From Certhia americana (Eukaryota > Chordata > Aves > Passeriformes > Certhiidae): a DNA stretch of 64,000 bases. Each line of letters opens with the position of its first letter. Within the stretch, counting starts at the first letter, position 1. The DNA lies in NCBI GenBank assembly GCA_018697195.1, contig JAGMWU010000060.1, positions 45,869 to 109,868 of the forward strand, in the 5' to 3' direction. A model generated the notes under the pieces. The model made no database searches and had not been told where the DNA came from. It saw only the letters and a program-made list of their open reading frames with translations. This document shows, piece after piece, positions 25,601-37,600 of the stretch. Both the position numbers and the translations under genes were made by a program.

Positions 25601-28600
25601 GGTGTGACCCTTGCCTTGGCCACGTGTGCTGGGGTGTCGCAGGGCTGAACCCTGACCCTGCTCCCTCCCCTGAGACCCGTGTGCTGGAGGCTGAGACAAA
25701 GCCCTGGAGCCAGGAATGGCTCCTGAAATAGCCGCGTGGCCACTCCCTGGCCGCTTTTAGCTGGTCAGTGGCTGTGCCAGGGCTGGGAGGGCAGGACGCC
25801 TGGCACGCACTCAGGCGCAGGGAGCCGTGCGTGGGATCGCTGACCACACTGGCGCCAGCCTCCCCTCCTCTCCCACCAAGAGCCGTCACTCAGAGGGGCG
25901 GGAGCCCCAGAGCCAGATGTTTGCCAAAGCCACAGCATAACATGTGTGCAGCAGAGCCCCAGCCGTGGCTAGGCTCCAGATGAGTTCCCTGCCTGCTGAC
26001 TGCGCTGGCTGGAGAGGGGAGGATGGCTGAGGAATGGAGGCCCGAGCTGCTGAGCAGTGCTCCATCACTTTACAGTGCTGTGGGCTGGGCAGGGGTACCC
26101 AGGTCAGCAGGAGGGCTGTGAAGGCTGGAGGTGTGTGCGAGGGGCTGTGGTGATGCGCTTGAGATGGGTCTATGGGAAGGGGCAGCTTTGACTCCCACAG
26201 GTGATGCAGCTGAAGACCTTGGTGTGGGACTGTACTTCATCCATCCCTATCTCTGGGAAATGTAGGAAGTCTATTGTGCCTTGGCTCCACTTGTCCCTCC
26301 TGTCTTGCTGGGGAGCTGGGAGAAGGGTGTGAAATAGCAAGGCCTTGATACCTGTCACTGCCCTCCCAACTCTCCATGCAGAAGGGAGAGGCACACTTGG
26401 CCAGGACCCCTCTTCCTTTTCAAAGTCTGGTGCTCTGGTTTCTTGCTGCCTAACTGAGTCATCTTGCTGTTCTCCTTTGTTGTCCTCTTCTGTTCCGTGG
26501 TGGCCACAGCACTCCCACCGCGTGCTCATCTGCCCAGCTGCAAGAAACTGCAGTAAAGCCTTCTCACCACACCTGTGAGGAAGGAGGGGCAGGTAGCAGA
26601 TGCTGCTGCCCAGTGTGGTCAAGGCTGCTATGCAGGGATGGGGAAGCAGATCGGCTCTCTTGGAACTGTTTGAGCTCAGTGGTGATCTGGGGTGTTCTGG
26701 AGGGTCTTTGGCTGGAGATCACAGAATGGTTGAGTTTGGAAAGGATGTTTGAAATAATCTAGTACAACTCCCCCGTGCATATGCAGCACCATCCAGAGTT
26801 GGTTGCCCAGGACATCCACACTTTCCTGGGCAGCCTCATAAAGGAAAAGTGCTTCCTGACCTTCAGAGGGACTCTCCTGCATTCCAGCGTGTGCCCATGC
26901 CCTCTGATCCTGACACTGGGCACACTGGGAAGAGCCTGGATCCATCCTCTTGTTTCCCTCTTTCCTGCATGAATGATACACCTTCTCCAGGCTGAATCAT
27001 CCCAGCTCCCTCAGTTTCTTGTGACAGGAGAGGTGCTTCAGTCCCTTCATCATCTTTGTGGCCTTTCACTGGATTCTCTCCAGTATGGCCATCTCTCTCC
27101 TGTATTGGGGAGCCAGTGTTCCAGTTGCCTGGTGAGTGTCCTCACCACTGCTGAGGAGAGGGACAGGATCTTCTCCCTGACCTGCTGACCACATTCATCC
27201 TGATGCTGCCCAGGACACCATTCTCCTTCCTTGCAGCAAGGGCACATTCATGTCTCATCTTCAACTTGGCACCCATGAGGACCTGGAGGCCCTCTTCTGC
27301 TAAGCTGCTCTCCAGTGGTGTGGCTCCCAGCACATACTGGTGCAGGGGATTGTTTCTTCCTCGGGGCAGAACTTTGCACTGTCCCTTGTTGAACTTTAGG
27401 AGGCCTCTCGTCCATCCCTGCATCCTCTCAATGTTGCTCTAGATGCAGTATGACCCTCTGGCAAATCAGCTACTCCTCCCAATTTGGGGTCATCAGCAAA
27501 CATGCTCAGGGTACACACTGCACCATCAACCAGGTCGTTAATGAAGATGCCAAACAGCACAGGACACAGAACTGACCCCTGGGGTACACTGCTAGCTACT
27601 GGCCTCCAAGTGGATATTGTGCCCTTGATCACCGCTCTCTGGACAGGAGCTGTTCAATTGGTTTTCAGCTTAATGAGGATCTTACGGGGGAGAGTGTCAA
27701 AGAATTTAGTGCACTTCAGGTTGACAGTATCCACTCTTTTTCTGTCATCCAGCAGTCCAGTCATTTATCAAGTGGATCAAGCATGATTTGTCATTAGGGG
27801 AAGCCATGCTCACCACTCCTGATGATTTTCTTGTCCTTCCCATGCATAAAAATTGTTTCCAGGATTAGCTGCTCCATCAGTTTTCCTGGGATCAAGGTGA
27901 CACTGATTGTTTTGTAGTTACCTGAGTCCTCCTGCTTACTCTTGAAGATTGGAGACAGATTTATCTTCCCACAATCTTCAGGCACCTCCCAAACACTATG
28001 ATTGAGCAAAGATTATTGTGAGGGGTCTGGCAGTGATGTCTTTCACCCTGGTCTCTGAGACCTGAGATTCCTGAAGACCCATCTTACTAGTAGAGAGTAA
28101 AGAAAAGAGTGCATTAAGTACCCCAGTCTTTTACATGTCCTGTGTCACCAGGTCCCTAGTCTCCTTCATCTGTGGGCCTACATTTTACCCAGCCTTCCTT
28201 TTGTCACCAGTGTACATATAGGAGCCCTTCTTGTTGACTTTGATATCCCTTGCCAGATTCAAATCCAGTTGGGAATTGGATGCCAACAGCTGCATTCCCA
28301 TGTAATTACACTGATCACTGTGAGTGATTTCAGCAGAAAGTACCCCAGATGTGTTCCCCAAACCCTGCCGTGGTAGCAGCCTCTTCTACACCTATCAATG
28401 AAGTCATCAAAACACAGCATCAGGGTCATCCCCTGGGTTCCTTAACATATCCTCTGGTCTCAAGGGCATATGCCTTTTCATTTGCATCCATTATCTGACA
28501 GAAAAGATGTATTTCCTCTGTCACTTTCATCCAGATCCTTTCCCGCATTACAGCCCCCTGGCAGAGCACTGCTTGTGAACCTCTCCCCCAGAGTCTGTCT

Positions 28601-31600
28601 TCCAACCTGTCTTTCACCCACCCAATTGCCCAGCCCTCCAAACTGTAACATCCTGCCTTGAATATGAGGACTATGGGAGAAAGTGTCAAAATCCTTCCTA
28701 AAGTCAAGGCAATTGTCACCCACAGCTGTCAGCCCTTTGACCGCAGATCCCATGACTCCACCACAGAGAGCAGACAAGATGGTCAATCCGTGAAGACTCT
28801 TCCCTTCCAGGATCTTTCATGTGGCCTAAAACATGCTACAAGAAGACTCACCCCATGATTCTCCCAGGGCCCAAATTGTGGTTGACAAGAACACAGACCC
28901 TCCGATGATCCTTTTGGCCTTTGTTGAAGGTGGGACATGATACTTGCATTCTTCCAGTTGTCAGGGATCTCCCCTGATTTGCACCACATGTGAAGAGCAG
29001 CCCTACAAATCCATTTCTGCCAGCATCCATTGATGCAGCCTGTAGAGTCCCATGGATTCACCTGGAACAATCTTTTTAAAGAAATACTGACTCTGTCTTC
29101 ACCCCTCTCTGGTATCTCTCTGAACACTTTTGAACAGCCTGGGAGGCTGGTGGATCCCGAGGTGGAGGAGGCATTGAGTGTGGCAGCCTTACCTGGGCAT
29201 GCTGCTGCTGAATCACTGACCACACTCAGAAATGGACCCTTCTTCAGGTCTTCACTACCAGCACAGTGGTAGAGGCTCTTCTTGGCACACTCAGGCTTGA
29301 ACTTTGACTTTGCTGACCCACTCCTGAACATGCCTGGCAATGTTTATACATTCCTACTATGTATCTTGCCTCCATGCCCATCTCAAAGGATTGTGGAATG
29401 TTTTGGGTTGGAAGGGACCTTAAATATCACCTCATTCCATCCCCCCTGCCATGGGCAGGGACACCTTCCACTATCTCAGGCTGCTCAATGTCCAACCTGG
29501 CCTTGGACACTTCCAGAGATATGGCAGCAACAGCTGCTCTGGGCACCCTGTGCCAGGGCCTCACCAGCCTCAAGGGGAAGAATTTCTTTCCAAAATCCAA
29601 TCTAAACCTACTCTTTGTCAGTGAGAAGCTATTCTTTCTTGTCCTGCCATTCCAGACCCTTTTAAATAGCCTCTCCCCATCTCTCTCCTTGACTCCCTTC
29701 AGGTACTGAAAGACCACAATTATGTCACTCCAGAGTCTTTTCTTCTCCAGGCTGAACAATCCCAGTTCTCTTAGCATACACCACCTTTTGCATGGCAGCT
29801 TAGCCCTGAGGCCCCTGCTTAGCCCAGGCCATCTGCTGACGTCTATGTGTTTTCCTGAGCACTGGGATGGGCTGTTCTGGAGTGTGCTGTCCTGAAGGCT
29901 TGCCAGCTTTCCGGAGCTGCCTTAGTCCTCAATGCAGCCCCCCATGAGTTCCCTTCCACCAGTTCCCTGTAAAAGCTGAAGTCTGTCTTGCAGTCCAGGA
30001 TTTGTACTCTGCTTCTCTTCTTCCTCACTCCCTTTAGGATCCTGAATCTGCTGCTTCATGGCCACTGCAGTCACAGCTGCTGTCAACTCCCACATCCCCA
30101 GTTAGTACACCCTTCTACGGAACAGCAGATCCAGCTGCATGCCACCCCTGCTTGGCAGGGACATTGGAATTCTTTGTGAGACCAGGGGTCTGTGGTCCTG
30201 GCTTCTTCAGGTACTGCTGCCTCCTTGGCAGCTTCAGGTCAGGAATCTCCTTGCAGAGCATTGATGTCCTTGTGCTTAAGCCTTCTAGCTGTGTGGGCTC
30301 TGTTCAGAGGTGAGAGGGCAGTGGGGCCGCTCTTCAGGCTCAGAGCGCTGGCTCCTGCTCCCACATACTCGAGCAGAAGGACTGGCACAGCCCCAGTGGA
30401 GAGTTTCCCGGGCAGTTCCACAGGCAGCTTGACCCTGTTTCCCTCTATTTTTCAGTCTCATGAGTGAGCTGCAGTAAAACCAGCTGTGGATCCAAGATTT
30501 GGGGCGGATGCTAAATACAGAGCCTAGGGCTGCCCTGCATTAGCTTCTAGCAAAGTTCCTGGAAAAATGTCCATGCTTGGTTTAAAAATTTCCAGAAGTG
30601 GTGAACTCACCGCAGGCCTTAATGAGCCCTTTTGGTGGCTAATTGCCCTCACAGCTAAAAATGTGTCCCTGTCCCAGACTGCGTGTGCTCTGAGACTGCT
30701 CTGAGACTCTGAGCTGGAATTAGGTGATTGCCATACCTGGTGGCTGGTGGATCCCTGTGGGTCTCTCAGGAGTCCCCAGGAGGCAACACCCAGCTGCAGC
30801 AAGGATCCTGCTGTCCCTGGGTCTCGTGTCAGGCCCTGCTGAGCGTGGGCTGCCCGCAGGCAGTCAGGCAGCTCCATCCCATGGGACTCACACATGGGAT
30901 ATCAGCAGTCTGCAGGCGGGAGCTGGGACTGGGGTGCCCCAGCCACAGCCCCCTTCCCTCTGCACACAGTGGCAGGGCACAGAGCAAAGTGTCCAGAAGC
31001 CTCAAACTCAGCCAACACTGTTACCTAGTCCAGCTGTTCCTGTGGCTTTTCTCTAGACACCAGTTTAGCATCACCCATCCAAGGGAGAGAAGAACCAGGT
31101 GGAGGGTTCCAGTTGTGGTTCAACCAGTGATGTGACCTCTCTTAGACCCTAGGCTCATATTGGGCAGAGTTTTGTGTTGGACCAGTGGTCCACAGATGGT
31201 CCCACCACAGGATGGGGCAGAGAAGCACTGGATACGTGGGATACCTTGTCCTGGCTGCACAGCCAGGGCTGGTTCTGATACCAGACTGCTGGCTCCACCA
31301 CTTATCTTGCTGGAAGATGGCTCTGGGTACCAGGAAGCCGCCAGGCAGATGGTGCTGCACTATACAATAGTGAGAGCTCATCTATTGCTCCCCTGTTCCT
31401 GAAATCTGACCCAGGTCTTGTGGCAGGAATCTGGATATTCCCCCTTTGGGTATTCCTGCGGGTGGCACCCCTCAGAAGATGGCTATGGTAGGAAGCAAGG
31501 CTCTTCTGGAAGCAACAGAGCCCCTGGCCTAAGGAGCCTGAAGCTACTGTCTCACTCTGCAGCAGAGTGTTTTTCTGTACAGCAATTAAAGCAGCTGATG

Positions 31601-34600
31601 TGCATTTTGGATAACCTTCAGAGTGAAAAGTAGTTCATTTTGAAGGAAAGAAAAGTCTCTTAGTTTACCAAATAGTACCTATTCCAGTCACTGTGGCAGC
31701 TGGTCAGTTTCTTTTACATTTCTGTCTGTAGTGGTGGAGAAGGCTGGGAGCTGACCCAAGGAATGGCACAGTGGGGTGTGGGTACAGGGCTGTGTCCTGA
31801 GTGTGACAGACACACACCGGGGTGTGGGTACAGGGCTGTGTCCTGGGTGTGACAGACACACACCAGGGTGTGGGTACAGGGCTCTGTCTCGGGTGTGGCA
31901 GAGGCACACCAGGGTGTGGGTACAGGGCTGTGTCGTGGGCATNNNNNNNNNNTGGCAGAGGCACACCAGGGTGTGGGTACAGGGCTGTGTCGTGGGCATG
32001 GCAGAGGCACACCAGGGTGTGGGTACATGCTGTTCCTCAGTAATGACAGCCATCATGGAGCCAGTGTACAGGTAACCTGTGTATGAGCTCCGGTGATGTC
32101 AGTGAGGCCAGATTTGTACTCTCTGCTGAGCAGCACTCCAGGAAGATGGGCTGGGGCAGTAGGGAGGGGGGCAGTGAGCTCTAGGTGGGTCCAGTTTCCC
32201 AAAGTGCCTCCTGACCCAGTTCTGTCGCAGCACCTGTGTTTCCAAGTGCTCTGCAGCTAGACTGGGGAGGGGGGGATCCTGTTCCATGGTGCTTCTTCTG
32301 GCAGCTGCTGCAGGGCTGGGGAGCAGATCCTCTGCACAGGAGCTTAGTGCTCACTGGAGATGTAGTCTCAGTTTCTCCCTGCAGGCAGCCCCTCAGACCA
32401 CAGGCAGCAAGGGGATGTCACAGGTGCTGCCTCCCTTTCCTGGTCAGGACAGGGTGGTTCCACCCCTGCCCAGCTGACTGCTCCCTCCAGGACCGGCCAT
32501 TCTGTGTCCCTTTACCCTTGTTCCTCCATCCCTGATGTCCGGGCTTGCAGCCCCCAGCCGGGCCCTCTCCTTGGCGCGCGTGTGGCGTTCCTGCACTCCT
32601 CGTGCGGGAGCCGAGGCCCCATGGCTGCTGCGGGGAGGAGCTGTGGCTGACGAGGCCTGAACTCCACTTCACCCGGGCCTGGCCCAGCTGCCTTTCCCCA
32701 GAACTGTCCCCCAGCTTTGTTCTCCATGGAGCTCCCAGCTGGTGGAGGAGCTGTGGTCAGGGATGTGGAGTCAGGAGTTGGTTTCTGCTGACCTGAGCTC
32801 TGCAGGAGCCCAGGGAGGAATTGGGGATGGCAAGCAGGGAGCAGCATTCATCGTCCTGCTATGTCTGTCATAGTGGGTGCAGTTCTTGTGCTACAGGCAA
32901 CATGAGAATGGACTGTCACAGGGCAGTGCCACCCTCCGTCCTCATGCCCAGTGTCTGTAGCAGCTAAACACAGAGCTCTAAGAGCAGGACAGAGCTAGGG
33001 CCGTGGTAACAGGGGGTGGACCTTCTTCCTGTCCCATCCTGAGTGTCTTTGCAGAAATAAGGAACAGAGGTGCAGGGGCTGCTGCTGCTGCAATGCTGCA
33101 TGTCCTGCAGAAGAAGCAGTGGCTGGTCTGGGACGAGAGCCACAGTTGCTGTCACACTGTGTCATGATGGCCAGCTCTGAGGATGGTGTGGTGGCTGTGG
33201 CCATGAAGCAGAAGTTGGCACTAGGGTGTGGTGGTGCTGCTGGGCTGGGCTGGGTCTGGCTGGTGGTCTGTTCTGTTCAGGTGCTGCCTTCCCTCCCACA
33301 GGTGACAGCCACAGATGCAGACAGTGGTGCATTTGGCTCCCTTTCCTACTCCATTGGCTCTGGCATCGGCAGCGTTGTCCCCACACAGTTCAGCATTGAC
33401 AAGCACTCGGGGCAGCTGTGCACGGTGCAGCCCCTGGACCGTGATGAGGGCACGTCTGCCTACGACTTCACCATCACTGCTGTGGATGGGGTGAGTGCTA
33501 GCGAGGCCGTGTATGCGGTGTTGCTAACCCAGCATTGTGCAGGGGATGCTGCTGTCCTTGCACTGTCTCTGATCTGGTGCCTTTTCAGGGCGGCCTGAAT
33601 TCCATGGTGTATGTGAAGGTGTTCCTGGAGGACACAAATGACAACCGGCCAGTGTTTTACCCACTGGAGTATGCTGCCAGCATCAGCACACAGAGCATGC
33701 CAGGGACAGCCGTGCTGCGTGTCACTGCCCACGACAAGGACGAGGGGCTGAATGGCAGAGTGACGTACCGCATCGTCCTGGGAAACTCACCCCCGCTCTT
33801 CTCCCTCAACAAGGACACAGGTGAGAACTGGCAGGCAGCCAGAGCAGGCAGCAGTTGGAGCACTGTGTTGTGGGAGGTGTCAAAAACCAGCCTGAGTGTC
33901 ACTGCTTGGCCACCTCAGCAGTGCAGTCTGTCTCCAGAGTATGTCTGTTCCTCTCCCTGCCACATCTTTCCCTGCTAAACTTCTTTAGGGTTAGGGTTAG
34001 GGTTAGGGTTAGGGTTAATAGGGTTAACCCAGTAACCCCTTCCCAGACTCAGTCCCTGACTTTTTGTTTCTGATCCCTGTTCTGTTCTTCATTTGTCCTG
34101 TCTTCCTTCTTCTCCCCATTCTCCATCCCTGACTCACTGTGCCTTCCTCTTGTGTACTGATGCTTCACCCCATCAGGCTGCATCCTGCTTCCTTTCTTGT
34201 CCCTGCCAGCCCCTCTTCCCCAGCTCAGTTAACTCTCCTCTATAACTCTGTCGCTCTTGATCCCGCTGTTCTCATTGGCTGCGTCTGCTCAAAGCCAGAG
34301 CAGTTTCTGCTGGGGGTCTGGGTGCAGGAGTGTGTGGTGTGTGCCAGGGGCTCTCAGCAGGACAGAACTGATTCTCAAGTTCCCAGCAGGTGGCTGGAAT
34401 TAGACAAGCCCTACCAGCCCTACCAATGCAGGGTCACCTTCTTTGTAGGGCCTATTGAAGTACCAATTATGGTACTTCACTTCTACATCTCTCTCAGAGC
34501 CTCCCTGCCAGCCCAGGGCACTTGCTGTGTTATGTCTCTCACCCTCCCTCTCATCCTTTCCCTCTCCCAAGACCTGCCTTCTGGCTCATGTCCCATAGCC

Positions 34601-37600
34601 TGTACCACTGCTTAACTCAGAGCTGGGTGTAAGATGGAGTGTGGAGGATTTGGGAAAGCTTTCCTGGGAGAGCTCCACTCATTCACTCCAGCTCCTCCAT
34701 GGTGGGCTCCCACTGTGATGTACATTGTTTCCTGCCCCTACTGGTCTGTCTTTTCCAGATTATGGTTTGGCCTGTCCCCTGGTGTCAGGTAACAGGGGTG
34801 CAGCACAATGCCACATCAATGACTTTCTTCCTCAGGTGTCATCTCTCTGTCATGGTCTCTGAGTGGCAAAGCCAACACCCTGGTGCAGCTGGTGATCTCT
34901 GCTCAGGATGGGGGAGGCCTGCAGGCACAGCCGAATGCCCGGGTAAACATCAGCATCGTGGAGGGCACAGTCTCACCCCCTGTCTTTGAGCAAGCTCAGT
35001 ACTTCTTCAGCGTGCCTGAGGACATGCCACAGGGCTCCAGTGTGGGGGCTGTCCAGGCCCAGAACCCACCAGGTATGGGCTTGTCCCTTTTGCATGTTGC
35101 CACGTTCCCTGTCCCCACACCATCCTTGAGGTCCAGCATTCACCACACTTCTTCATGGAGTGGCCTTGCTCTGAGAGCTCCACACACTCACATCTGAATG
35201 TGCACCCAGCCCAGCACCTGTGCTTACACAAGTGTGTCTGCACACCTGTGTGTCTGTGCACACGGGCACAGTGCTGCTGCACACCTTGGACCACAGCTCC
35301 CTGACTGTGGGGCTAAGGGAGTCAGCTGGATCGCAGCTCATTCCTTCTGTCTCTGTCCTCTTGCCCACAGGTCATGCTGATGACATCTTCTATTCCATCT
35401 CCTCGGGGGATCCTCATGGCTACTTCTCCATCGATTCAGCCTCAGGGCAGCTCCGCACCAGCCTGCCTCTGGATCATGAGTCCCAGTCAGTTCTCATCCT
35501 GGATGTCCAGGCCCGGAGTGGTTCACCCCCTGCCTACAGCAACACACGTGTAAAGATCTCTGTATCAGACGTGAATGACAACGTGCCAGCATTCCCAACT
35601 CCCTCCGACTCCATCTTGCTGCCAGAGGCCACAGAACCTGGGACTACAATCTATAACGTGCAGGCTGAGGACCGTGACAGTGGTGCCAATGGGCAGGTGA
35701 CCTTTGAACTGGTGTCAGGGGGTGAGGGCACCTTTGTCGTGGAGCGTGCCTCAGGGGCAGTGCGGCTCCTTGGGGCCCTGCAGTATGAGGCCACCTCAGC
35801 CTACAGCCTGGCCATCATGGCCCGGGACAGTGGCATTCCCCAGCTCAGCTCCACCTTCACACTGCTGGTGCACGTTCAAGCTGAGGATGACAACGGACCC
35901 ATCTTTGACACTCTCACCTACCGTGTGGAGGTGCAGGAGGGTGTTCCTGTCTCCACCCGCTTCCTTCAGGTGAGGGCCCTGGCACATGATGTGGAACCCA
36001 CGGCCCTTACCTACCACCTGCGTGCAGATGGGGACGCTGCCAGTTTCGGTATCATGCCCGAGAGCGGCTGGCTGTACGTCAAGAGTGCCCTGGACCGGGA
36101 GACACGGGACCTGTACGTGCTGACAGTGCTGGCCTCGGTGGGAGGCACCGGGGCTGCAGCTGACACACGGAAAACTGGCACCAGCACCGTGCGGATCAGC
36201 ATCACTGATGAGAACGACAACAGCCCTCGGCTGAGCGAGGAGCGGTACTTCTTCACCGTGTCTGAGAATCAGGCTCCTGGCAGCAGCGTGGGAAGGGTGA
36301 TGGCAAGTGACCGGGATGCCGGGCAGAACAGCCGGCTCACCTACCGCCTGCTCCAGCACGATCCCAACTTTCTTATCCACACGCAGACAGGTGAGAGACT
36401 CCTGGCTTCCTAGGTGGGGCCAGCCGGTGAGAAAGTCCAGAGCAGGGCAGCAGTGGTGGCGGGCAGGCCAATGCAGCAGCAGGATGTTCACCTTACTGCC
36501 CCTGCAGTGCTGGGCTCCAGCTACACACCTGAATAACACAACCACACAGGCTCTGCTCTAATGTAGCTTGTGGGCTGAGCTGTGTCCCCATTTATCAGTG
36601 TTCTCACTTCTTGTGCCTCCCCATTCCTGGAAATATTCAAGGCCACATTGGATAGGGCTTGGAGCAACTTGGGATGCTGGAAGGAGTCCCTGCCCATGGC
36701 AGCAGGGTGGAAGGAGATGGGGTTGAAGGTCCCTTCCAACCCAAACCCTTCTGGGATTCTCCCTCACAGGAGAGGTCAGCACCAGGCACAGCTTGGATCG
36801 GGAGCAGCAGTCCAGCTTCCAGCTCCTGGTGATTGTGCAGGATGGGGGAGCACCACCCCGCAGTGCCACTGGAACCATCTATGTGACTGTGCTGGATGAG
36901 AATGACAACACTCCTGCTTTCCTCCACGTGGGCAGTGGTCAGGAGCTAACTGTGCAGGTAGGGGTGCAGGCTGGAGCACTGATGAGGCAGGGTGGCTTCT
37001 GGATGTGGGGGCAGGTGGTACTGCTGGGGAAAAGGGGGTGGGTAGGGCGACCCAGGGGAGTTTCAGGGTGGGAGATGAGCAGGTACGAGTTGGATCCATG
37101 CAGCAGCCAGGACAGTTTGGTAAATTTGAGATGTGGCAAGAGGGGTATGTCCTTGGGCAATGCAGATATCCTGGTACACAGAGCAGGCTGGGCCTCTGGA
37201 GGGCTCTGGTGCATTCAGGACTGGCCAGCAGGCAGAAGCTCTTGGATTGCAGGTCCCTGTAGGGAGGAACAGCAAAAGGAGCCCTGAAACCTGACACAGG
37301 TTCAGAGAAGAGCCAGGGTAAACAGTGGTGAGTGGGGAGATGCAGGAGGCTATCACCCTCTAGGTCTGGGGATTTTGGATACAGCCACTTGTCTTTCTGG
37401 GAGGTGAAGAAAACATTGTCCAGCTGGGCTTGGCATGCACAAGAGTTTTCTGTGAATCTTCTGTGTCTGCCAGCCAAGCTTTCCCTCCATTCTCTGGTGG
37501 CAGCAGTCACTGGGCACTGTGTGTGCTGCAGACCCAGCTATGTGGGAACTGCTCAGGAGAACTGGGTGAGGACCTGCCCCCCACCCACCTCTGCTCTGCT

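Larger units (their letters stand above)
19625..33301 (+). other. DCHS1: DCHS1 intron 2 (13.7 kb)
   Basis: The largest intron. It holds antisense CR1 copies at 24.2-29.8 kb, a purine-rich TATTTGG minisatellite at 21.0 kb, a GC-rich stretch near 21.1-21.5 kb, and a 46-bp minisatellite with an N gap at 31.8 kb. Segments 19.6-21.0, 21.6-24.2, 25.5-26.7 and 29.8-33.3 kb contain no exon that I can support. Confidence 0.8.

Noticed and set aside
28783..29340. 185-residue minus-strand protein
   Set aside because: Matches degenerate CR1 ORF2 (GEIPDNWK motif) in a repeat cluster, with no promoter or start context.
31688..32086. ORFs with repeating residues, and a CRISPR-like look, at the 46-bp minisatellite
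   Set aside because: Units are directly adjacent with no unique spacers, and the locus is an intron of an animal gene.
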